From contig CAXBNN010000003.1 in assembly GCA_963977135.1 (NCBI GenBank), positions 1-64,000 of the forward strand: a stretch of DNA of 64,000 nucleotides. Direction: 5' to 3'. Source of the DNA: UBA2040 sp963977135 (GTDB lineage: Bacteria > Bacteroidota > Bacteroidia > Flavobacteriales_D > Crocinitomicaceae). The stretch's first letter is position 1. Every line of letters begins with the position of its first letter. The position numbers and the translations under genes were made by a program. The notes under the pieces were generated by a model. It was not told the DNA's origin, did not search any database, and saw only the letters and a list, made by a program, of their open reading frames with translations. Below, piece by piece: positions 8,377 through 17,228 of the stretch.

Positions 8377-9027
8377 ATGAAATTTATTATCAATCTGTAT
8401 TCAGAAAGACTAGAATCATCTTACTTAACGTTGGAAGAGACCAACATTAAAATTCACGAATTGAAATTAGGCAAAGGTAACCACCTAATTAAAATTATGC
8501 ATTCCAATGTGAATACTCTATTTGACTTCTCTAAATCTAGAGATTATCAAATCCTATATTTTGATAGTAAAAACGTTTTTGTTGGCGCTTCTTATGCTAT
8601 TAACAGTGGTCACGGTAATTTCTTGATTCAAACCGAAGCAAAATGGGTGTTGTTGATTCCAATTGAAAATAAATTGAATAATAGTTTACTCAATAATTTT
8701 GTGTTTTTAATATTAGTACAAGGCGGTAAAATCGCTTGCAAGAACGGGATTTTACGAACATTTAACGTAGTATTTCCTATAACAAGACATACTAGTTTAG
8801 GCACGCTTTTTACAACCATAAGAAGAATGAAAGCCGAAAAAGACTTTGAAATACCCATATCGTTAAGAATTAGCTTTGCAAAATCAGTAACAACAGGGAA
8901 AACTGAAAATGAAATAACTGAAATTGAATGGGATATAGTTTATAATGACTTATGCGAAAACTTAAAACAAGTTAATCCTATTTTATATGCTAGCTTATTT
9001 TCTAATAATAGTATTCTTTGGAATTAG
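8377..9027 (+). CDS. Hypothetical protein, 216 residues
   Basis: I do not recognise this protein. It has no signal peptide or clear membrane span. The middle is beta-rich, with the runs YQILYFDSKNVFVGASYAIN and AKWVLLIPIENKLNN. The C-terminal half is charged and helical with the stretch EITEIEWDIVYNDLCENLKQ. Codon use is strongly A/T-biased, as in the other plus-strand accessory genes here. It is preceded by a structured gap and followed by 167 bases without a gene (9028–9194), where I see nothing except A/T-rich DNA. It stands just outside the left end of the minus-strand island and points towards it. Confidence 0.6.
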   Translation: MKFIINLYSERLESSYLTLEETNIKIHELKLGKGNHLIKIMHSNVNTLFDFSKSRDYQILYFDSKNVFVGASYAINSGHGNFLIQTEAKWVLLIPIENKLNNSLLNNFVFLILVQGGKIACKNGILRTFNVVFPITRHTSLGTLFTTIRRMKAEKDFEIPISLRISFAKSVTTGKTENEITEIEWDIVYNDLCENLKQVNPILYASLFSNNSILWN

Positions 9028-9194
9028 GGGTTAACTAGTTTTGATTAAAAATGTTTTAGACCACGTTTGAATTTAAAATTTATAGGTTTATAAAGGATTC
9101 CGCTCTTGTCAATGGAGAAAACGACTAGTGTAGTTATGTTTTTCATAAATCATTAAATGACTACTTACAAATTTTAATTCGGCAAGTCTCTCAA

Positions 9195-10463
9195 TCAAAG
9201 TGCTTCGTTTATAGAAGAAGGTACAGTTTGAAGATTTCCATTTACGACCTTAGTTAAGGTATATTCTATACCATCATTGTGTAATGATAATTGACTTGGA
9301 TCCTTAGAAAGCTGTTCGTAATATATAAAGCCGCCCACCAATGGACCGCAAACAGCATCTTTCATCTGTTTCTTTGGGTTCCAACCTTCTCCATAATAGA
9401 AATACACGTTATAATATCCGTTATTTATTTTAACAGAATGGTGATTATTCGCTTGAACATAAAAATGTCGAACTACTAAATCATTGCTATTTTTTAGCAT
9501 TACTAATACATCACTGTTACCGGTATTTACTGTAATGGTCGATGGTCCAGTATTGCCATAACCATAACAATACCCATAAGGCATGGCTCCATTCTTCAAA
9601 GAGTTTGTTTTGTATTGTTCTGTATAAACTATATCCATAGCATCATTCAGAATTTTTTCATCAATTGCCCAGCGTGGAATTGTATAATCAAATGAACCGA
9701 GTTCGTCTCCTGAAAAAGTAAATCTATTATTGCCCATTTTAAGGGCAGTGTTGTTTTCCAATTGCTGTTCCAAAAGTGATTTTTCTTTCGGATTCAAGTT
9801 CGCTTTCAGACGATCTATTTCATTTCTATACTGAGCTTTCGTTCTTTCCGATTCAAATTTTGTACTGTTTTGTTGTCGATTATATTCTTTTAAAAACTCA
9901 TCAAAATCAGAAATTGCTTTTTCATTTAAAGCATATCTTCTTGCTTCTTTGTAATAGGGAGCACAATCATCAAGGATGTCTATTTTTAAAAATTTGTCTT
10001 GACCAATTTTATTAGCCCATTCTTGAGCTAAAGCTCCATGTTCTATTTCTAATTTTCGAATTCCTTTTTCAAATTTTTCATCTGCAATTGATTTTGATGC
10101 ACGCTCAGCTGCGCGATCAAATAGGCAAGTTGTATACCTTAGGTCGTAAGTATTTATTCTTAATGAATTGCTGTAAATAAAATACGATACTATTGTGTCC
10201 CTATATTTCTTGCCAACAGAGGCAGATAGTACCTCGTTAAAATAGTATTGATGTTTTGGGTATTCTTTGTTAAACTGATTGCGGACGAGATCAATTTGCT
10301 TATTGAAATTTTCTAATTCTCTATTCTCACGAGTAACAATGTTCGCTTTTGCAATTCCTAACTTTACCAAATGAATTCCATATGGAACGGCAAAGAATAG
10401 AAATATACTTCCGTATAGAATTAGGAAGTTCTTTCTAGTCGATATTTTGTTCAAAACACTCAT
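9195..10463 (-). CDS. Membrane-anchored coiled-coil protein of unknown function
   Basis: The 422-residue product has one N-terminal membrane segment (about residues 12–32) after a short basic stretch, so most of it probably lies on the outer side of the inner membrane. Residues of about 40–230 are helical and charged, with coiled-coil character (KANLNPKEKSLLEQQLENN). The C-terminal third is beta-rich, with GPSTITVNTGNSDVLVMLK and GYYNVYFYYGEGWNPKK, resembling a small beta-sandwich of unknown role. It is the last gene of the minus-strand island and begins exactly after the stop of the small membrane gene upstream, indicating one operon. Part of its helical region (around IGQDKFLKIDILDD) has a decayed relative at 4241–4335. 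The family was not recognised. Confidence 0.75.
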   Translation of the reverse strand: MSVLNKISTRKNFLILYGSIFLFFAVPYGIHLVKLGIAKANIVTRENRELENFNKQIDLVRNQFNKEYPKHQYYFNEVLSASVGKKYRDTIVSYFIYSNSLRINTYDLRYTTCLFDRAAERASKSIADEKFEKGIRKLEIEHGALAQEWANKIGQDKFLKIDILDDCAPYYKEARRYALNEKAISDFDEFLKEYNRQQNSTKFESERTKAQYRNEIDRLKANLNPKEKSLLEQQLENNTALKMGNNRFTFSGDELGSFDYTIPRWAIDEKILNDAMDIVYTEQYKTNSLKNGAMPYGYCYGYGNTGPSTITVNTGNSDVLVMLKNSNDLVVRHFYVQANNHHSVKINNGYYNVYFYYGEGWNPKKQMKDAVCGPLVGGFIYYEQLSKDPSQLSLHNDGIEYTLTKVVNGNLQTVPSSINEAL

Positions 10464-10781
10464 TTATCCAAGTGTAGTTTCTTCATCTTTCTCGGTATCA
10501 GAAAATAGTGATACAATTAACCCTAAGGCAACAATAACATCTACTACATTCCATAAAGTGCGACCTAAAGCAATTTTATATAGCGGCTGAAAGAGAATTG
10601 CTAATAAGACATATAATATTACTTGGTTCTGTTTTCCTTCTCCAAAGGCAGTATAGGCTAGAAAAAGAAATCCTGCCATGCCACAAAATCGCACCAATTC
10701 ATAATATCCATATGGCATATCCAAAAGGCAGAGGATAAACAATATCGAAAGGCCAATTTTTATCGTTTTATTGATGTCCAT
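10464..10781 (-). CDS. Small multi-pass membrane protein (DUF6804-like)
   Basis: The product has 105 residues and about four hydrophobic segments with very short loops. The words LLDMPYGYYELVRF and ILFQPLYKIALGRTLWNVVD resemble the DUF6804 family of small bacterial inner-membrane proteins, which has no known function. Its stop abuts the start of the 9195–10463 gene, and the gene upstream ends 4 bases before its start, so the three are tightly coupled. In this operon it may be a structural partner of the larger membrane proteins. Confidence 0.7.
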   Translation of the reverse strand: MDINKTIKIGLSILFILCLLDMPYGYYELVRFCGMAGFLFLAYTAFGEGKQNQVILYVLLAILFQPLYKIALGRTLWNVVDVIVALGLIVSLFSDTEKDEETTLG

Positions 10782-10785
10782 CTGC

Positions 10786-11286
10786 TTAATTTAATGGAGT
10801 TAAACCGGCGTGACTACTGATCCAATTGTAGATAAAGGGTTTGAGTATAAAATTACTCGCGGTTAAGCCAATTGAGAAAATAATCACCGATGCAATTATA
10901 CTTGAAGAAATCACATTCGACCTAATATCTTCGTATAGTCCATCTTTGTTGATAGTCGTACGAAACAATAAATGACCAACAGCGTTTGATAAAATAAATA
11001 GAAATGACAAGCCAAAAAGTTGAATACTCAAAGCTGTCCATAAGTCATCAGCACCTTTTCCAAACAATGTAAGCGTTTCTAAATAAGCACTATTTTGAGG
11101 GTCAATACTGAACATAACCATGAACAGAATAGTCAATATTTGACTAGAAATAAAAACGGTATATGCCAAATTAGAGTGTTCAATATCGTAACCTCTAATG
11201 AGTTTGCGTTTCCAATAAAGAAGTATTCCATAGATCAAAACCAATGTGATCAATACTTCAATTGCATTAATAATTGTTGCTTCCAT
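10786..11286 (-). CDS. Four-helix integral membrane protein
   Basis: From the ATG at 11286 the product has 166 residues and four clear membrane helices: at the N-terminus (NAIEVLITLVLIYGILLYW), around YTVFISSQILTILFMVMFSI, around IQLFGLSFLFILSNAVGHLL, and around IIASVIIFSIGLTASNF. The size and layout recall DUF350-type membrane proteins, but I saw no decisive signature. A start at 11313 would overlap the upstream gene by 22 bases. I prefer 11286 because the sequence added by 11313 is polar and lies inside the neighbour. It sits between the transglutaminase-like gene and the DUF6804-like gene in one operon. Confidence 0.7.
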   Translation of the reverse strand: MEATIINAIEVLITLVLIYGILLYWKRKLIRGYDIEHSNLAYTVFISSQILTILFMVMFSIDPQNSAYLETLTLFGKGADDLWTALSIQLFGLSFLFILSNAVGHLLFRTTINKDGLYEDIRSNVISSSIIASVIIFSIGLTASNFILKPFIYNWISSHAGLTPLN

Positions 11287-11291
11287 ATTTT

Positions 11292-13163
11292 TTAATTTAA
11301 AGTTATTTTCCAATAATTTACGTTGCCTACTTCGCGTTGAAGTTCACCCAAACGAGGTCCAATTTGAGTTGTTTCCCAGAAATAATATTTTTTTCCATTA
11401 TAGGATTTATACATTCCTCTCGCTTCTCCTATATTCAACCCCAACATTGAATGCCCATAAAATTCACTGTTAATTATAGCCACATCGAATTTGTAATGCT
11501 TAAATATTGTATAAAGCAATAAGGTCCTAGTATCGCAATCTCCATGTGTAGTAGCTAAAAATTCTGTTGGTGTTTTTAAACCAAATGGAGATGGGCCAAC
11601 ACATTTAATTCCAGAATCGAGCAATTCGCGAATTATTGGATTTCTTCTGTTATATGGGTCTGAACAAGATTTATCCAGCACCAATACATATTCAATCGAC
11701 TGAACCATAGAAACTACCGTGTTTGCAAATTCAATACTAGATTGTTGATTCTTCTCTTTAATACTATCCAACATTTGATAGAGTCCATCTAAATAATTTT
11801 TATCCGCTTCATATACGCTAGAATAAATATTTGTAAACGAATTATAGTTTTCGCTTTCGATTCGTTTAAGATTATAGGAACTTCTATTAATATCTTCTAT
11901 CAATAATTTAAAGGTGCCATTGTACTTTGTTCTTGCATTGTCTTCCCATTTCAAGTGAACAAGTTTGTAAGGTTTTTGCACCTCATTTTCTTCACTAACA
12001 GCGTTCGAATTATTTTCGTTATTTGGGTTTACTTCAGTTACTTCAATTGTATCACCAACTCGAACCTTGTTTGTTTCTTGCCAATTATTACGTGATTCAT
12101 AAACATTCAATATTCCATCAAGTGCAGAGAGTAACACAACCAAGAGCAACAGATTCAATGACCATTTTAACAAAGTTCCAAAAAGTCTTGAAAATTTACC
12201 CATTCTGCTAATTGCAGTTCCTAAGCCAATTAAAAACAAAGGAATTCCAATACCAAATAATATAGGCATGAAGCTACCATATTTTAATGCCAGATAAACC
12301 ATATAGCCAGCCCAAAACAAAACAAAAAGGAAGGCAAAAAAGGGCAAGCAGCCAGGAGGCGGAGGCGGCGGCGGTGGTGGCGTTATCTTTTCCCAAAATG
12401 TAGAGCAATCTTTGTTAAAATACTCCTTCCAAAGCTCACCATCGACGTTTTTCTCATTACCCGTTGGTTTATTTTGCTCACATTCACAAATCCATTCTCC
12501 CCAATAGGTTTCACATGTCTGTCCATCTTCAAGGAGTTGTCCAGAATAATACTCTAAACGATAGCAATTGTCTCTGTGCTCTCTTTCACCAGTTAAGTCA
12601 TCCTTTATGCATCCAGGTATTGGCGGAATATCATTTAGACGCCATTCTGTTTCACAAATTTCTGTTCCTTCAATAAAAGCTCCCGTAGTATACTCTTTAT
12701 GCAAAAGGCCATTTTCGTATTTTTCCTGCCCAGTTGGGATATCTTTTTTGCAAACAACTTGCGACTCCTCATAATGCATTACGAACATAACGGGCACATC
12801 TACAAAGTCACCGTGCATTTCTTGCCCTTCACTTTGAACGTGATCAGCTTTTGCATTTATGTCGAGATAAATGTGATCAGCATTGAAAAAATACTCCCTT
12901 TGCTTATACCGAACATTTATGCCCTTTTCAATTTTTTTTAGTTCGAATTGTGCAGAATACAAGTGCTTGATTTCACTACCAGGTATTTCTTTTGGCTTCT
13001 TTTCTACTTTAACATTTACATCATAATAAATCCGGTGATTGTAATGTGAACATCCTTTTTTATCAGTTAAATAATGATTCAAATCGGCTCCATACTTAAA
13101 GGATGAGGTACCTTCAAACAGCAAGTAGATCTTTGTTGATATGATTTCTTGAAAATCACTCAT
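11292..13163 (-). CDS. Membrane-anchored transglutaminase-like protein with Cys-rich repeats
   Basis: The 623-residue product has three parts. Residues of about 1–260 are soluble and hold three related cysteine-bearing repeats built on TGxEK...G.L.KEY...TCET/STFW (IPTGQEKYENGLLHKEYTTG is the first). A run of nine prolines (about 261–269) leads into two or three membrane helices (about 272–355). The C-terminal 250 residues form a transglutaminase-like domain, with the catalytic Cys in THGDCDTRTLLLYTIF (about 536), His in YGHSMLGL (about 572) and a likely acidic third residue in KYYFWETT. This papain-like fold usually acts as a peptidase or cross-linking enzyme. Its start overlaps the upstream gene by 8 bases. 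Whether the enzyme domain faces the cytoplasm or periplasm depends on the number of helices. The combination of parts is unfamiliar to me. Confidence 0.8.
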   Translation of the reverse strand: MSDFQEIISTKIYLLFEGTSSFKYGADLNHYLTDKKGCSHYNHRIYYDVNVKVEKKPKEIPGSEIKHLYSAQFELKKIEKGINVRYKQREYFFNADHIYLDINAKADHVQSEGQEMHGDFVDVPVMFVMHYEESQVVCKKDIPTGQEKYENGLLHKEYTTGAFIEGTEICETEWRLNDIPPIPGCIKDDLTGEREHRDNCYRLEYYSGQLLEDGQTCETYWGEWICECEQNKPTGNEKNVDGELWKEYFNKDCSTFWEKITPPPPPPPPPGCLPFFAFLFVLFWAGYMVYLALKYGSFMPILFGIGIPLFLIGLGTAISRMGKFSRLFGTLLKWSLNLLLLVVLLSALDGILNVYESRNNWQETNKVRVGDTIEVTEVNPNNENNSNAVSEENEVQKPYKLVHLKWEDNARTKYNGTFKLLIEDINRSSYNLKRIESENYNSFTNIYSSVYEADKNYLDGLYQMLDSIKEKNQQSSIEFANTVVSMVQSIEYVLVLDKSCSDPYNRRNPIIRELLDSGIKCVGPSPFGLKTPTEFLATTHGDCDTRTLLLYTIFKHYKFDVAIINSEFYGHSMLGLNIGEARGMYKSYNGKKYYFWETTQIGPRLGELQREVGNVNYWKITLN

Positions 13164-14025
13164 TCGATTCCATAAATAAGGCTATGAATTCTTCGTACGA
13201 CTTTTTACTTGAAACTTTATCAAGGTTGAGCTTTGTATTGAACGGAGGATCTTCGTATTTATCATCCGCATCTGGTACGATTTTTTTGCCCTTAACGGGT
13301 GAAGCTAAATCATTCTTTGGTAATTTATTTTTTGTTGGGTCAAAACTGGTGCCATTCTGAATATAATCTGCGGACAGCTGACCATATCGGTTATATTGCA
13401 TTGTCATGACTGAATTATATTCTTGTCTATACATTTTGTATTGATCCAAAACAATCCGAATATCTCTGGTTTGTTTGATTGAATAATACTCATGTGCTCG
13501 ATTCAAACGATGTCTCAAATAAACAGGTGTAAGGAAAAGTATTACTATGACAACAGTTATCAGCCAAAGCCAAGGATGATCTTGATTTGATTTGACAAGA
13601 TGTTCCATATACCCTTCGCTTCCGTTGTAATCCACCAAACCTTCATATTCCAGAAATAACACAAGTACCATTTCAAAGCACTTACTCACAAAAAAAGCGA
13701 ACGCAGCCACAATTATGTATCTAACGGAATATGAAAGTAGCATAGACCCAACACTTTCTTCTCTTGGCAAAGTGGCAGGCTCTAGACTAATTAAATTCAA
13801 CCGATAAATATTACTGATTAAAAAGCCAAATACAATCGTCGTAAAAAAAGATAAGAGAAACACATCGAATATCCCATAAAACAGATTAAAAAAGGCAAGA
13901 AAAATTATCGCATAGATCAATAAAAAAAGGCCACCAATCAACGTAAAACTTCTTTGACTATCAGCACCAGAAATATTCAAAATCTTACAATCCGCACCTG
14001 CTACCCTCCAAATAAATTCTTTCAT
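13156..14025 (-). CDS. DUF4407-related four-pass membrane protein, short form
   Basis: The 289-residue product has membrane helices near residues 28–47, 51–72, 101–123 and 152–170. The opening WRVAGADCKILNISGADSQR parallels FWKAAGADQYLLERSTYSDQ of the gene immediately upstream, and SNIYRLNLIS sits where that protein has YNIDRFIVTS. So the two look like diverged relatives. This copy lacks the long coiled coil between helices 3 and 4 and instead ends in a 110-residue soluble tail rich in Lys and Asp. It overlaps the upstream stop by one base and the downstream start by 8, so translation is probably coupled. I infer a hetero-oligomer with the full-length DUF4407 protein. Confidence 0.7.
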   Translation of the reverse strand: MKEFIWRVAGADCKILNISGADSQRSFTLIGGLFLLIYAIIFLAFFNLFYGIFDVFLLSFFTTIVFGFLISNIYRLNLISLEPATLPREESVGSMLLSYSVRYIIVAAFAFFVSKCFEMVLVLFLEYEGLVDYNGSEGYMEHLVKSNQDHPWLWLITVVIVILFLTPVYLRHRLNRAHEYYSIKQTRDIRIVLDQYKMYRQEYNSVMTMQYNRYGQLSADYIQNGTSFDPTKNKLPKNDLASPVKGKKIVPDADDKYEDPPFNTKLNLDKVSSKKSYEEFIALFMESNE

Positions 14026-15257
14026 TATTTTTCTTCGAAATAAGCATCAGGGTTCTGTTCAATGTCGATCATTTTATTTTTCTTCCAGGTTTCTATGATT
14101 TTTTTATTGATTTCATCTTGGGCGGCGAGTATTAACATTCGTTCATTCTCTTTTATCCTCGCTCCATGATTTACTATTTTATGCGCTTCAGTACCTTCCT
14201 TGTCATTATAAAAATCATATTGCACTTCTATTCCGGCCTCTGCTCTCGCTAATTCTTTGACATTTTCGTCCATGTAATCGTAAGGACCTTTGATCAACAT
14301 CATTTTAAAGAAAATAGGAGTGAGTTCAATAACCATAAAAAGCAAAGTAATAAACAAGGATATCCAAGGTCCAGTGACTTCATGAGAAACTCTTATACGC
14401 GCAGCTAGACCTCCCATGTTTGCAGCTTTTAATTCAACATCTTTTAATTCTTTATCTCTTAAAATGTTCACTTTTTTAATTTCTTTATCAACTTCTCTAA
14501 GCGCTTTGTTCATTTCCACTTTAACTGTTGGTAATTGAGCCTCAAGCGCAGCCCTTTCCTTGTCTAGTCGATACCATTGTGGACCTCTGCATAAAACATC
14601 TGAACCAGGTGGACATTTTGTTTCCTCTACGTTTAGCTCAGATTTTTTCGCATTAATATTTGATTTCAAATCACTTTCCATTGCAAGAATTTCTTTTCTT
14701 TTAGAATTTAAATCATTCAAGGAGTTTTTATCGAATTTATCTTGTTTCAATTTTCTATTAACTTCAATATAACCTTCCATTTCAGTTTGAAGCTTGGCCT
14801 CTATCTCCTTTTGAAACATCCTGATTTCTATCGGTTTAGATATGGTCAATGCAATTATAACCCCCATAATAATACGAGGTATCGCACTCTTTATTTCCTG
14901 TTTAGTTATTGCTTCGGTGCCATCCCCTTTACCCGTTGAAGTAACTATGAATCGGTCAATGTTATAAATTATCAATCCCCAAATTATTCCGAAAAAAAAC
15001 GACATTATCATGGTCGGAATATGAACTTCATCATTCAACGGACCATCGACTCTAGGCTCAAAAATCGTGTAAATGGCATAACCTCCAGCTAAACCCGCCA
15101 TCACCCCCGTTGCCAAAACGATCCCACCCAAACAGAAATATTTGATTTGATCAGAATAAGTACTTCTTTCTAGCAAATACTGATCTGCTCCTGCTGCTTT
15201 CCAAAACATGCGCATTAATTTGCCTGCCTTCGGACTTTCGTAATAGTTATTTTTCAT
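14025..15257 (-). CDS. DUF4407 family membrane protein with coiled coil
   Basis: The 410-residue product fits DUF4407. After GADQYLLERSTYSDQIKYFC come helices at about 40–65 and 82–100, then the family-typical YNIDRFIVTS, a third helix at about 126–142, a roughly 150-residue charged coiled coil, and a fourth helix near 297–320. The coiled coil contains a loop with two cysteines (ETKCPPGSDVLCRGPQW) that could form a disulfide if periplasmic. DUF4407 proteins are scattered among bacteria and have no firm function. Its start overlaps the 214-residue gene upstream by 11 bases. Together with the shorter relative downstream and the transglutaminase-like protein it forms the heart of the membrane gene set next to mcrBC. 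Confidence 0.85.
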   Translation of the reverse strand: MKNNYYESPKAGKLMRMFWKAAGADQYLLERSTYSDQIKYFCLGGIVLATGVMAGLAGGYAIYTIFEPRVDGPLNDEVHIPTMIMSFFFGIIWGLIIYNIDRFIVTSTGKGDGTEAITKQEIKSAIPRIIMGVIIALTISKPIEIRMFQKEIEAKLQTEMEGYIEVNRKLKQDKFDKNSLNDLNSKRKEILAMESDLKSNINAKKSELNVEETKCPPGSDVLCRGPQWYRLDKERAALEAQLPTVKVEMNKALREVDKEIKKVNILRDKELKDVELKAANMGGLAARIRVSHEVTGPWISLFITLLFMVIELTPIFFKMMLIKGPYDYMDENVKELARAEAGIEVQYDFYNDKEGTEAHKIVNHGARIKENERMLILAAQDEINKKIIETWKKNKMIDIEQNPDAYFEEK

Positions 15258-15891
15258 AGATGATATGTTTGTTTAGTTCTGATTCTATTTCCTCGGTTGT
15301 ATTCTTTATTCCAATTTCTGCTAGGCTATTCCGAATATTAAGATCTTCGACCAACACTTGAATAGATGTTCTTTCTAGCTTAATTTCAACTTCACAGGAT
15401 AATTTTTTCGGTTCAGAGCTTTTGAGACCCGCAACTTCTTCCAAATTCATGGATGGTTCGATTTTGTGAAACGGGATTCTTTTATCGATAATATGGCCTT
15501 TTCTTCCGAATTGCATCGTCTTGAACGCAGCAGTGCTTTTCTGTGGAACAGCAACTTTTTTTGTAATGGACCAGATTAAACCTTTGGCTTTGAAAACAAT
15601 TTCAGTTTGACCTTCTTTGAGTGGTATTTTAATATTCAATAAGTTGTTATCTGAAAATATGGGAATGATATTTCCATCAATGATTAAGAAAACGGCATAT
15701 TGAAGTTGAATATCTATTAACGCATAAAATTGCTTGTCAAATTGATTCAACAACTTGATTTCCGTTATGGATGGCGCCATCCTTGCCTTAAAAAGCAATT
15801 TGAAAAAACGCGATGTTAATGGAACAAAATTGTTCAAATAACAAGTCAAAATCCGCAGTATTAATGGTTTCTTTTTCATCATAAGTGGCAA
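15247..15891 (-). CDS. Hypothetical protein, first gene of the membrane set
   Basis: I do not recognise this 214-residue protein. The basic N-terminus (MMKKKPLILRILTCYL) and following hydrophobic patch could touch the membrane, but there is no clear spanning helix. The middle is beta-rich, with YAVFLIIDGNIIPIFSD and LLNIKIPLKEGQTEIVFKAK, resembling an immunoglobulin-like or PEGA-like sandwich. The C-terminal part is charged, with alternating strands and helices. The gene overlaps the DUF4407 start by 11 bases. Upstream there are 122 A/T-rich bases separating it from mcrC, enough for a promoter, so the seven-gene set may be transcribed on its own. Confidence 0.65.
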   Translation of the reverse strand: MPLMMKKKPLILRILTCYLNNFVPLTSRFFKLLFKARMAPSITEIKLLNQFDKQFYALIDIQLQYAVFLIIDGNIIPIFSDNNLLNIKIPLKEGQTEIVFKAKGLIWSITKKVAVPQKSTAAFKTMQFGRKGHIIDKRIPFHKIEPSMNLEEVAGLKSSEPKKLSCEVEIKLERTSIQVLVEDLNIRNSLAEIGIKNTTEEIESELNKHIIYEK

Positions 15892-16013
15892 CCAATTAGC
15901 CGAAGCATTGGATATTTGTTCAGATAGTTAAATGTAAATAATTTTATTTAATTATGAAGTATTATTAATTCAGAATTGCGGTATTTGAAATTAATTTTTT
16001 TATTAAAAATAGC

Positions 16014-17228
16014 TTAGTGAATGAGGTTGACGACAAAGTCCCCAACCCCATCATCCAAAACATTCTCATCCTTCAAAACAGAAACAAAAGTCTTATAACA
16101 AGTAACTCTGCCTTCAAAAAGTTCATCTTCAAATTCGTTCACTTCACTTTCTTGGGATCTTCCAGGATAAAGCAACATGACTTTTGTCGATTTCCAAAAA
16201 CGAGCATAGGCATACAATTGACGTAAATCTTGAATTGATGTTTGCTTGCCTGGGGTTTTCCATTTCGTGTCTATGATGAAAGTTTCTGTGGCATCGTTTT
16301 CTATTCGTTTTTTGAGAACTATATCCGGTTCCAAGCGATTGCTGCCCCAAAAAGGTAATCTTCTTTTCCCTAAAACTTCAAAATTTGCTGGAGCTGATTT
16401 CTTCAACATTTTAAGCATGTACTCTTCCCATAATTGATTCATATCAAAGAGGATGGAAATCATTTTCTCGTTGCCTGATGCGATGTTTGGCGAGTAGTTT
16501 AGGATGATTAATCGAGCCAATTCCAATGCTCGTTCGTAACCTTCGGTTTTGCGATTGAGTTGTATCGAATCCAACAGTTGTTTGTCGGCGGTTATTGTTT
16601 TTACTTCGGGGAAATGAAGCTGAACGCGTTTGCATCGATCAGCGATCCACATGGCTGAACTGAATTGACTGACAATTTGTAAAGCTTGAGCTAAAATCTG
16701 ATGCAGTTTGTGGTCGACATTGTAAACCTGATGAACAGTGTAAAAACGTTCCTTGTGAACTAAATTGTGTCGTATATTCTTGGCAAAATCCAATTTACCT
16801 TTCAAGGCTTTTACGTTTCCTTCTTCTCGGTTGTATTTTTTGACCAAACCTGTTCTTAAAAGTGTTTCCACTTCCAACAAATATTGGTCGAAATAGATTT
16901 CCAATAAGTTCAAATTCTGCTGATTCAAGTGCGCATCTGCGTAAGTGTTAACTTTTACCTTTCCGCAAGCTTTCAACATTTGAATTAGTACTCCACGCCA
17001 ATTGGCGTCGTCATCATTTTTATCAGCTTTTGGATGAATCTCTACTGTGAAACCATCTACTTGAATGACGCCAACATATTGGCTAAAACGCAAACCTTTG
17101 TGCTCGACTGTAAAGTATTTCCCTTCGTTGAGCTGATTCAATTTTACGAAAGAATCCCATTGACTTTTTTTGAAGCCTTCTTCGCCAATGGAAAGACGAT
17201 CATGTTCGTATTTGATTATTGTGATCAA
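16014..17228 (-). CDS. mcrC: McrC, nuclease subunit of the McrBC modified-DNA restriction system
   Basis: McrC binds McrB hexamers, stimulates GTP hydrolysis and supplies the nuclease that cuts modified DNA. The 404-residue product has the McrC layout: an N-terminal beta region (GLRFSQYVGVIQVDGFTVEI), the DUF2357-like middle (LKGKLDFAKNIRHNLVHKER) and a C-terminal PD-(D/E)xK domain with LEPDIVLKK (Asp about 301) and FIIDTKWK (D-x-K, about 319–322). The catalytic residues are intact. Its start overlaps the McrB stop by 4 bases, the usual coupled arrangement. The last 25 codons have a decayed copy at 4156–4240. The substrate modification cannot be told from McrC. Confidence 0.93.
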   Translation of the reverse strand: MITIIKYEHDRLSIGEEGFKKSQWDSFVKLNQLNEGKYFTVEHKGLRFSQYVGVIQVDGFTVEIHPKADKNDDDANWRGVLIQMLKACGKVKVNTYADAHLNQQNLNLLEIYFDQYLLEVETLLRTGLVKKYNREEGNVKALKGKLDFAKNIRHNLVHKERFYTVHQVYNVDHKLHQILAQALQIVSQFSSAMWIADRCKRVQLHFPEVKTITADKQLLDSIQLNRKTEGYERALELARLIILNYSPNIASGNEKMISILFDMNQLWEEYMLKMLKKSAPANFEVLGKRRLPFWGSNRLEPDIVLKKRIENDATETFIIDTKWKTPGKQTSIQDLRQLYAYARFWKSTKVMLLYPGRSQESEVNEFEDELFEGRVTCYKTFVSVLKDENVLDDGVGDFVVNLIH

